Positions 56,477 through 64,000 of a DNA stretch of 64,000 bases are shown here, one piece after another (within the stretch, counting starts at the first letter, position 1; the number at the start of each line of letters is the position of its first letter). Position numbers and translations under genes: made by a program. The notes beneath the pieces are model-generated. The model was not told the DNA's origin and did no database searches. It saw only the letters and a program-made list of their open reading frames with translations. Source of the stretch: Breviolum minutum Mf 1.05b.01 (lineage: Eukaryota; Sar; Dinophyceae; Suessiales; Symbiodiniaceae); assembly GCA_000507305.1 (NCBI GenBank), contig DF241049.1, positions 1 to 64,000 on the forward strand, read 5' to 3'.

Positions 56477-56880
56477 TCACACCGTTCGTTGCTGAAAGAA
56501 GCTGAGTCTCCCCGGCGCCAACACCTTGCCAATCGAAGACAAAGCGGCCACCACAACTCCTTTTGGAACGATTTTTTTTCGCGACGCAGAGGCCGCTTTC
56601 TTGAGGGAAAAACCCAAGAAAATATGCCATAAAGTTTTTCAGATAATTTTGGGGTCACATGAACAAAAAACACCCCAATGTGTTGTTTTTGAATGTTTTT
56701 TTGGGGGGGGGATGACCAGTGTCTGATTTCTGAGCCTATCTTCTGAGTCTCTAAATGTGATGCTAACATTACCCCATGGTGAACAGCAAACTCCGTCTTC
56801 GGCATCTTCGACAACTTCAAGACTTTCAAAATATCAACTCTGGAACATATACCTGGATCTTCCAAGGGGTGCTGAATGGA
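56477..56880 (-). CDS. Two exons with a gene end, unknown protein
   Basis: Exon about 56880-56773 reads DPGICSRVDILKVLKLSK then MPKTEFAVHHG up to donor GGG|GTAATG (phase 0). Exon 56599-56477 after CCCTCAAG continues in phase 0: KAASASRKKIVPKGVVVA, ALSSIGKVLAPGRLSFFQ, QRTV then TGA. Basic, Ala/Val-rich C-terminus. The stop lies about 150 bp from the ATG of the next chain, so gene spacing would be very tight, or the TGA is spliced over by donor ACG|GTGTGA. Confidence 0.5.
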
Positions 56881-57065
56881 TGATAAGGGGTGCCTGTACA
56901 CCATCCCTTAGGGTTCAAACAGCACTTTTTGGAAGATGCCCAAAGTTTAAAATATTCCCTGAAAAATGGTGTTTGGAAGACTATCCTTTCCTATTGGGGC
57001 CCGGTTACTTTTCAGGGGCGAACTGTTAAAGTTTGGGGGGGGGGGTTAACGTATTGCTGGGAGAT

Positions 57066-57295
57066 GGACACCCTGGAAAATCAACGACTGGAACCCAAAA
57101 TCACCCCATTTTTTGGAAAATCATAGACTCTAAACCTCCATGACTTTGGGTTTTTCAGGGTGTAACTGATACTGTTGATGGAAAAAACCCCAAGGCCAAC
57201 CACCATTTGGATGTATCCCAAACCCTTCGCAAATAACGGGATAAAGTACCATTCCCTCAACTGGTGATCGCCGGATTTCTGAACCATCAACAGTA
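57066..57295. mobile_element. Family C and family A elements, adjacent
   Basis: 57066-57164 (ACACCCTGGAAAATCAACGA ... TTTTTCAGGGTGTA) and 57170-57295 (TACTGTTGATGG ... GAACCATCAACAGTA); another C copy at 56943-57048. Confidence 0.6.
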
Positions 57296-57370
57296 TCAAT
57301 GCAGGTGTGTGTATGGGTAGGTTTATGATTTCAAATCTGGATGCTGAGAAATATCACCATGGTAAATAAT

Positions 57371-57481
57371 CTAGTTGGTGGTTTCAACCCCTTTGCAAAA
57401 TATTCGTTAAAATGAAATTCATTTCCCCAATTTTCCGGGGTGAAAATTCCAAAAAATCATATGTGACTTGCCACCACCCAG
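57371..57481. mobile_element. Family B TIR element
   Basis: CTAGTTGGTGGTTTCAACCC to CTTGCCACCACCCAG. Confidence 0.6.
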
Positions 57482-57599
57482 TAATTTAATCGGAGTACCA
57501 GTACCTGGCAATGGTATAAAACCTCGGGTCAAATCATGCAAAAAATTTCCAACTACCATTCCTTCAACCTCGGGGGGTGGTTTTTTCACCTCAATATTC

Positions 57600-57735
57600 C
57601 CCCTCAACAAACTCACAGGTCTGGCCGCCAAGGGTCTCAAATCTTCAGACTCGCAAAGCTCGAAGAGCTGAGAGATCTCCCGAAACATTTCGCACCCCGG
57701 TGACTTTTTGGATCCAAAACGGGGAGGTCATTGGA
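57600..57735 (-). CDS. Exon with competing frames, unknown protein
   Basis: Starts after the ATTAACAG end of a family A element. One frame reads GCEMFREISQLFELCESEDL then RPLAARP to donor CCT|GTGAGT; another, PMTSPFWIQKVTGVRNVSG, is open from the acceptor itself. Coding on minus; frame undecided. Confidence 0.4.
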
Positions 57736-58289
57736 GCTACTGTTAATGGAAGAAATCCGGCTAACCACGTGGGATGGTGCTAAAACCCTGTAAATAATGG
57801 GGTAAACTACCTATCAGCTGGTGCAGGATTTCTTCCTCTCTTATATGGGGGCTGATATTCAATATCTGCCGTACAGAAATCATAATTGTGAATCATTGAG
57901 GGGAATTGCGAAAAAGACGCATCCCTGATTTTTTTTTAAACTTAAAATCACCTGTTTGATCCCCCGAAAATATGGGGAAATTTTAAAGACCCTGATCACA
58001 TTGTTGGCAAAAATCTGGCGTTCAGAACCTGGGATGTACACAAATATGCGTATATTATATATCCGGGCAAACTACCACAATTCCTAAACCTGAGTTAAGG
58101 GCATGTCTAAACCACCATTTGGGGGAATTCCCAACCGGCGTTTTGGGTCGCGGTCCAAGTTGCCCAAAATATAACATAATACAATCCCACAAAGAAATGG
58201 ATTAGACTCCCCACTGATTGGTTACCTGTAGCGTTTAGCCAGATGTCTAAAGCATCAACGGCATCAATCCTGTGAACGGCTGATCAGCC

Positions 58290-58440
58290 CACCCCTTCGA
58301 AGGAAAAATGAAGGAAACCCCGAGGTGTCGGGTTGTGGCTTTTAAACACAAACGATGGGATATGGATGCTACTTTGCCTGCAGGATATTTCACTATATCA
58401 GTATCAATCCAACCAACCATCGTAGATCTGCTTAAGATGC
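58290..58440 (-). CDS. Internal exon, unknown protein
   Basis: After CATCTTAAG the frame reads STMVGWIDTDIVKYPAG then KVASISHRLCLKATTRHLG. In phase with the exon at 58700-58585. Possible GC donor after PAG. Function unknown. Confidence 0.4.
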
Positions 58441-58584
58441 TTGGGAAAAGTAAAAAAAATCTTCTCCCAAATAATAGTGGTGCTAAAATGCTGATGCACC
58501 ATGCTTTATATATATATCGGTAAACAAAAACTTCACCAACAATCAACAAATGCAAGGCCCGTTTCGGTGCACGAAAAAACCCAC

Positions 58585-58700
58585 CACGCCCTGCCTGATT
58601 CAAATTCTGATGGTTTGAACTTAGGAGAAGCCTCCTGGCAGCTTCCCCCCGAGTTGGTCAGCTTCATTTCGAAGCTAAAACGGTCACCGATATACCCGAC
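58585..58700 (-). CDS. Internal exon, unknown protein
   Basis: After acceptor CAGGTTAG, phase 0: VGYIGDRFSFEMKLTNSGG then SCQEASPKFKPSEFESGRA, ending G|GTGGGT in phase 2. A beta-rich start followed by a polar linker. Function unknown. Confidence 0.5.
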
Positions 58701-59003
58701 CTAACCTGTGGCCTTAAGGGATACTGGTGCCTTATAATCCCTAAAAACTGGTTGTTTGATAGGGATCCTTATAATAGTTTATTATATATAATGCCTATAT
58801 AACTGGGTCGTATATATAATCCCCTATAAAAACCCAACCAACCACGGGGGAAAGTTCTCCATACTTTTCATTGGACTCAGGCCGGGCCGTTTCTTGTTTT
58901 CTGGGGTGGCATTAAGTCTGTGGGGCCCGGGAAAGATTCAAACCTTCATCGTCCATCTGGGGTGATCAATGGGAGACAAATTTCACCAACCTGAAATTTC
59001 AAC

Positions 59004-59108
59004 TATCCTCCCTGAAACTAACATGGCACCTGAAAATAACCCACTGGAAAAGGAGATTCCTATTGGAAACCATCATTTTTAGGTGCTATGTTAGTTTCAG
59101 GGAGTGTA
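59004..59108. mobile_element. Family C TIR element
   Basis: TATCCTCCCTGAAACTAACA to GTTAGTTTCAGGGAGTGTA; just 3' of the stop at 59191. Confidence 0.65.
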
Positions 59109-59190
59109 TTTTGTAAAAAGAAGGCCTTTTTCCTTCCTTTGGTTGGATACCCCCAACTAATTGTGAAGAGGCAATTAGACCCAACTTTGG

Positions 59191-59866
59191 TCATCTATCT
59201 ATTTTGGGTGGAGGAAAACTGACAGGCCTCAACGCGTGATAAGGATGATCGGATGACGATGTTGTTTTCAGTACCTCTACATATATATGAAAGATCAATG
59301 CCTTTCGTGATGAGAATGGTTCTGTCGCAAAAAACGATTCCCCAGGCATCTAGTCATATTCTCAGATAATGATTGGGATGTTCAATTACCTCCTCAGCAT
59401 AGTCTTTAGGTTCCATTACAGTACCATTCTCCTGAGGTGATTGGATCCCTAGGGACTAGTGGTGGTGATTAACAAAAAAATATATATCCTGATCGCTCGA
59501 AGTTAGTGATTTGTGTTGTCCACCAGTTTATCAGGTTCAATTGTTCAGTTCAACACACTTTACTATACGTATTCGTATAGTGAGCCACCAAGGTCATTCA
59601 ACTATACCCATCTCCAGCCATGCTGGTAGAAACTGACATACAAGAAACTGCCATTTTTGTCGACTGGCTGAAACATGTCTGGCGTGCTGAAGCTCGGAGA
59701 CACGATCCATGACGGGCGATTCTGAACGCAGAGTTTTGTATTGTTGGATCACTAATCCCTGCTGGAACTGACCTCCGTAAACTATACAAATCACCACACA
59801 GTTGAAAGTGAGTGGAACTCTTGTGGGTTTGCATCTGCCACAGGTCTTAGGGATTTCTTCAACACG
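59191..59866 (-). CDS. Four well-phased 3' exons of a gene, unknown protein
   Basis: Exons 59866-59800 (VLKKSLRPVADANPQEFHSL), 59721-59608 (NRPSWIVSPSFSTPDMFQ, then DKNGSFLYVSFYQHGWRW), 59431-59390 (ENGTVMEPKDYAEE) and 59274-59191 (VLKTTSSSDHPYHALRPV, SFPPPKIDR, TGA). All three internal junctions are phase 0 with GTGTGG/GTTCAG, GTATAG/CCTCAG and GTAATT/GTAGAG. The chain reads through without a stop to the TGA at 59193-59191. The aromatic-rich exon 2 looks like part of a globular beta domain. Family not recognised. This is one of the most reliable models in the window. Confidence 0.6.
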
Positions 59867-60087
59867 CTGGGAAGTCTTATGTGGGTTTGATTGTATATAT
59901 ATATATAATATATTATATATGTATCTATATATGTATATCATAATCAGCCACCTCTCACAAGGAATCAACAGGGCTTAAAGATGCCATTTTTTCTTATCCA
60001 AAATTATGGGCCACCCAAAAATGACTGTCCGTTAAGTACCTCCAAATAAGCACATAAACTGCACATTTCGGGGTGGGTTTCCTGAAG

Positions 60088-60290
60088 TCACACCTTTTCT
60101 TGTTGGGAAATGTTCCACCCGAATGTTTCAATAAGCACAACCCCTTTGACAAGCAGATCAAAAACGTGCATCCCCACGATCCGTCGAGGCTGTAAATGAT
60201 CTGAGCCAATGAACTTTAAAATCGATTCGATCCGTTTGACAGAAACAGCTTTCAGTTCCATTTCAACAACATCTGGTTTCAAATATACCA
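60088..60290 (-). CDS. Internal exon, unknown protein
   Basis: Minus frame VEMELKAVSVKRIESILKF, IGSDHLQPRRIVGMHVFD, LLVKGVVLIETFGWNI, ending AAG|GTGTGA. A second frame is open in the 3' half, so it may be two exons. Function unknown. Confidence 0.45.
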
Positions 60291-60350
60291 GTCCCATGGA
60301 TCCTATGGGATATGCCAGACACTCAACCTATGTATGTACCAGACACTCGA

Positions 60351-60451
60351 CTAGTTGGTGGTTTCAACCCTGTTGAAAAATATGCTCATCAAGTTGGATC
60401 ATTTCCCCAAGCAGGGATGAACATGAAAAAATATTTGAAACCACCACCTAG
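60351..60451. mobile_element. Family B TIR element
   Basis: CTAGTTGGTGGTTTCAACCC to GAAACCACCACCTAG; CTAG at both ends. Confidence 0.65.
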
Positions 60452-60815
60452 ACATCCTCCTGCACATGATACCTTATCATACTCCTTCGACCAAATTTAC
60501 CGAACGCAGCCTGCAACTAATGCAACTAAGTAGGCTTCTGAATTCCCATTGCCTAGACACACGGACATTCAAGGGTCACCGATGACCCTTGTTTTTGCTC
60601 TCTTTTTTTTCTCACACCGGCCCTTCCGCACTTCGCGGGAAAGATGGATAATTTTTGGCTGAGCTGATGCTGAGCTGTTTAAAAGAGCTCTGAATCCCTT
60701 GGAGATGCCTGGCCCAACACATCAAGGTGCTCTTTCTTCGTTTATGGCATCGCAAGGTGAAAATTCAATTTGTACTTGCACCTTCAAAAGCCACTGGATT
60801 GATGCTTCTACTAAC

Positions 60816-60926
60816 TATATGGGTGTTTCCAAAAATAGGGGTACCCCAAAATGGATGGTTTATAATGGAAAACCCTATTAAAATGGATGATTTGGGGGTA
60901 CCACCATTTTCGGAAACATCCATATA
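60816..60926. mobile_element. Family D TIR element
   Basis: TATATGGGTGTTTCC to GGAAACATCCATATA; core GGGGTACCCCAAAATGGATG. Confidence 0.65.
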
Positions 60927-61204
60927 TGAAAGCAATGGTTTCCAAATCCTTCACTTTACGAATTCCAGTCACATGTCCAACATCATTTCACTATGGCCAC
61001 TGCAAAACTCCCTAAGGTAGATTCGAACCCGCTGAAACCAAATTTGATAGATCAAAAGATTGCCCTTGACAAATTGCAAGGTCTGCAAAATATCTGAGGT
61101 CCCAAGTTGTTGGCGTCTTATGGCGTCTTGTTGGTTTTGGTTGGTTTTTGTTGGTGTTTTTGTTTGCCGAAATGCCGGATTTTTCTTCATCCAGTTTTTA
61201 GGAT

Positions 61205-61400
61205 CTCAAAATCGGCGCCTCGAAATTCTGTGGCTACAAAAAATGAGTCGTCCGTGTGGGCAATTCTGGGGACCCCGCTTCCAAACACCATTGGGATCTC
61301 ATGACGAGTGTCCGGATGATTTTTCCGGAGGATTTTCCGGATGCAACCTGTTTCGGCGGACCCGCATGACTGGACCGCATGACTTTTTTTTGTTTTTGGG
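61205..61400 (-). CDS. Internal exon, unknown protein
   Basis: Minus frame GCIRKILRKNHPDTRHEIP, MVFGSGVPRIAHTDDSFF, VATEFRGADFEILKT. Protein-like, with a GSGVPRIAHTDD loop; borders not set. A second frame is open upstream. Confidence 0.45.
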
Positions 61401-61642
61401 TGATGAAGTTTTCCCCCCAACAAAATCCATATAAATCACAAATCACTCCAGCTTACAGTTGTAGATGTGTATCAGACAAATCTTCTTTATCTCAAAAAAG
61501 GGGGCTGTTTTTGTCCCCCGGTTTAAAGGTTCCAAAAAAAAAGGAATCGAATCAAAAGCTGATCCGAATTTGTTAGGAAGAGATCAACAACTACTATCGC
61601 AACTCCCTGTCTCTTCAAGTCAAGGGGAGTAGAGGACGGGGG

Positions 61643-61863
61643 TAGCCTCTGGTAAATGAACATAACAATGGAAAAGCACCACTTTTAATACTGTTGATGG
61701 TTCAGAAATCCCAAAGAACCACCTGGGATGTATAAAAGAACCTCGTAAATAATGGGATAAACTACCTACCTCAACTGGTGTAGGCGGATTTCAGCCATCA
61801 ACAGTAGGAAATACATCCTCAAAGGGTGGATTTCCCATTGCTATGTTAGTTTACCGGAGTGTA
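61643..61863. mobile_element. Family C element with a family A element inserted in it
   Basis: Outer ends CCTCTGGTAAATGAACATA and ATGTTAGTTTACCGGAGTGTA. Inner 61689-61806 is a full family A element flanked by TA. Paralogous outer elements (9150, 31390) show the empty site TTTAATAGGA. Confidence 0.7.
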
Positions 61864-62097
61864 ACTAACTTTGATATCACCAAAATTTCACCGCAGGAAC
61901 TTATCCCAGCCTGAAACTAACAGCCATTTTGCCCCTGAAAATTGTTTTGGTTGGAAGATGATCCGAACTGTTAGTTTTAGGGAGGGTATCCCCCTTTTTG
62001 GGGAGGGAATTCATCATACTGGGTATCAGAAAGAGTGCAATCCTGTCGGATGCTCACTGAAACACAAAGCCACCTAGTGAGCCTGATAGAATACCGG

Positions 62098-62132
62098 CTC
62101 ACTCACTGACTCACTTACTTACTCGCTTACTC

Positions 62133-62213
<81 letters not shown>
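62098..62213. repeat. (CTTA)n tandem repeat
   Basis: About 28 tetramers; the left part is varied (CTCA, CTGA, CTCG), the right part almost perfect, as expected for growth at one end. Confidence 0.9.
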
Positions 62214-62290
62214 AACATCGTAGAAACACCAGTGGAAGTTTCTAGTTGATGAGACGATAAGATGGTGAGATTCTGATTTCAAGAAGTCAC

Positions 62291-62424
62291 CCGATAAAAG
62301 AGGTGCGAGGAGGTTTGGGGTAATTCTCTGAATCGTATCGAGACAACATGTCATCTGAGTAGCCACCGTTGCGGGACCCCAAGATAGCAGAAAAAGTGGA
62401 TTTCAGATTAAAGGTTGAGTCCAT
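62291..62424 (-). CDS. Exon beginning with a possible start codon
   Basis: Frame from ATG: MDSTFNLKSTFSAILGSRN, GGYSDDMLSRYDSENYPKP, PRTSFIG, ending at GG|GTGACT in phase 2; the exon after CACTAG (62073 downward) continues in phase. It follows a hairpin element (62434-62559) that ends TTTCCAG. It is either a first coding exon or an internal one. Polar, Tyr/Ser-rich. Confidence 0.45.
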
Positions 62425-62433
62425 TACAAACTA

Positions 62434-62559
62434 GTATACCACCTGGAAAGGATCGATGGCGAGCCACTCCCATTAGTCTTGGTTTATCATAGCCCCTTAC
62501 CAAAAAAGCCACCGAACTTGGGAGTGCCGATCGCCATCTACTTTCACTACGGTGTAACC
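62434..62559. mobile_element. Family E hairpin element as an intron candidate
   Basis: CACCTGGAAAGGATCGATGGC against GCCATCTACTTTCAC. On the minus strand it starts at AG|GTTACACC and ends TTTCCAG|GTGG. Confidence 0.55.
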
Positions 62560-62649
62560 TGTATTCATTGCTTATAATTACAACTGCCTCTGCGTACCCT
62601 CCAAACGCGTCAAACGCGTCCACCGTCCAGCTCTGGTCCACAAAGATTT
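62559..62649 (-). CDS. Internal exon ending at a hairpin element
   Basis: After acceptor GCCGTAG: IFVDQSWTVDAFDAFGGY then AEAVVIISNEY, ending ACAG|GTTACACC where the element begins. An acidic, beta-rich segment. The open frame extends further upstream (AVSKRQGFQKAWGPIL). Function unknown. Confidence 0.5.
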
Positions 62650-62922
62650 CTACGGCTTCGGACCGCCCATCGGAAAGGATGGGACCCCAAGCTTTCTGAA
62701 AGCCCTGTCGTTTGGAAACTGCGTTCCAAAATGTTCCAATGTGTAAAGAGAAACAGATATTTTGGTTTTTTGAAAAAAAACACACCTTAAATGTCCTCCC
62801 TTCAAAAGTCTTACAATACTCCCGATACTTGACTTCTGCATTTTAGCCCTTCAGAGATCAAACAACCAAGCAGGTGTTCTTTTCATTGCTCAGAAGGCAA
62901 AAAAACTCATGCAAAAGGATCC

Positions 62923-63025
62923 CAGTTGGTGGTTTCAACCCAGTTGAAACATATGATCGTCAAATTGGATCATTTCCCCCAAACTGGGGGGAAAAATTTC
63001 AAAAATCTTTGAAACCACCACCCAG
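62923..63025. mobile_element. Family B TIR element
   Basis: CAGTTGGTGGTTTCAACCC to GAAACCACCACCCAG. Confidence 0.65.
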
Positions 63026-63067
63026 GATCATTCACATCAAGAACCTGCAGTTTTGTTGGAAAAAAAC

Positions 63068-63185
63068 ATATCAGTTTCGAGTCGACAGGGTCGGTCGATG
63101 TGCAACCTCAGGGTATCTCCATGGCACAGTGACACCACTCGTCCGATGCTGGCCAGACTGGAGGCCCTGGCAGCTTTTTTCAGGT
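63068..63185 (-). CDS. Internal exon, unknown protein
   Basis: After acceptor CCCTAG, phase 1: LKKAARASSLASIGRVVSL, CHGDTLRLHIDRPCRLETD, ending AT|GTTTTT in phase 2. Helix then beta strands. Family B element 62923-63025 lies in the next intron. Confidence 0.5.
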
Positions 63186-63561
63186 CTAGGGCCATGTGAA
63201 CAATGTTGGGGAGATTACAGTAAACACCCTGTAAAACTAAGGTGGAACCTGAAAATCACCTCTTTTTCTTAGCAAAGAAACCTAGTTGTTTGGGTCATAG
63301 GTGATTATACTATGCTTGGAGTTTATCAAATGTGATATTTGTGGTGCACTATTTCTGGGAAGTAACAACCTATATTCACTAGGTCCTGAAAATGGGCCTT
63401 CCCAACCAACGGTTTTCCGGGGCTATGGAGAGGGCACTTGGTGACCATTGCAGATTGAGCCTGGCTACAACAACCAGCCACCTTCTGTGGACATCTTAGA
63501 AAACACCATGGCTGGAACCGCGAAATCATTTTTTTGCAAGCATCTAATTTCGAGAAAAAAA

Positions 63562-63662
63562 AACCTGAAAACTAAGATGACATCGGAAAATCCCCAGTTT
63601 GAATAGGAAATAGATCTTCAAATGGTCGGTTTTCCATTGTCATCTTAGTTTTCGGGGGTTTA
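63562..63662. mobile_element. Family C variant element
   Basis: ACCTGAAAACTAAGATGACA to GTCATCTTAGTTTTCGGGGG. Confidence 0.5.
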
Positions 63663-63840
63663 TACATGCAGATAATTCCTAGTTCACCCTAATGTTGGCT
63701 TGTGTTGGGCCTTAGGTATCTTGTTCCAATGGATAACGTGTTAAGGATTTTTGGTGCGGTACCTAGTTCAAAAAGTGTTCCATTGGGGTATATTATCTTC
63801 TTCCATGGATATATTAGTTACAATTGATATATCCAACAAC

Positions 63841-63937
63841 CAGGTGGTGGTTTCAAGCCATTTGAAAAACATTGGTCAAATTGGATCACTTCCCCAAGTA
63901 GGGGTGAAAATAAAAAATATTTGAAACCACCACCCAG
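63841..63937. mobile_element. Family B TIR element
   Basis: CAGGTGGTGGTTTCAAGCC to GAAACCACCACCCAG. Confidence 0.65.
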
Positions 63938-64000
63938 ACAAGCGTTTTTTAAATAGGACCTCGTCATCATTTAACTCAGTAATTTCAGGTGTATTTCTAG

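Noticed and set aside
61010-61035. GGTTCGAATC, a tRNA T-loop-like word on the minus strand
   Set aside because: The flanking bases do not pair into a T stem and no acceptor, D or anticodon arms are present.
1-64000. CRISPR array or bacterial defence system
   Set aside because: Repeats are dispersed inverted-repeat elements without regular spacers, and genes are split by introns; this is eukaryotic DNA.

Overview
Nuclear DNA of an intron-rich microbial eukaryote, most likely a dinoflagellate of the Symbiodiniaceae/Suessiales type (inference, about 0.7). There are no bacterial-style ORFs, operons, rRNA or tRNA genes. What I see is a mosaic of short coding exons (11 to about 390 bp) separated by introns and spacers, filled with dozens of about 80-130 bp elements with terminal inverted repeats (TIRs). 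The exons I could support are almost all on the minus strand across the whole 64 kb. This fits the long unidirectional gene arrays of dinoflagellates, as do AG|G acceptors and apparent GC-AG introns. No spliced-leader gene or other diagnostic marker was found.

Layout, read in the minus-strand direction (high to low coordinate). 63-59.2 kb: exons ending in a well-phased gene (stop at 59191). 58.7-56.5 kb: further exons, one ending at a stop at 56477. 56.3-55.05 kb: a seven-exon chain in one reading frame. 52.1-48.7 kb: a multi-exon gene with a ZZ-like zinc finger followed by a RING-type finger, probably an E3 ubiquitin ligase-like protein. 48.0-47.9 kb: a terminal exon. 46.5-46.1 kb: a two-exon ORF with start and stop, interrupted by a TIR element. 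45-5 kb: many isolated exons of unrecognised proteins, with clear 3' ends near 39.1, 38.8, 28.4, 26.5, 21.1 and 18.1 kb. 5.07-4.66 kb: the two last exons of a gene. 2.7 kb to the left edge: a gene with about a dozen exons carrying a thioredoxin-like fold exon with a degenerate active site (WWEPC).

The notable biology is in the repeats. At least eight TIR families recur. In three of them (A: GTTGATGG...CCATCAACAG; B: GTGGTGG...CCACCACCTAG; C: TACACCCT...AGGGTGTA) the TIR itself carries GT and/or AG, so a copy can supply splice sites. In several places the flanking exons stay in phase only when the element is removed from GT to AG (889-1010, 46232-46345, 51547-51723, 1814-1998). These look like introners: transposons that act as introns. 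Introners are known from dinoflagellates and other algae. What is new to check here is these particular families, their symmetric splice-competent ends and a nested insertion that fixes the target-site duplication as TA.

Exon coordinates are my own reading of phase and splice motifs without transcript data. Protein functions are mostly unknown. Where two frames are open I say so.
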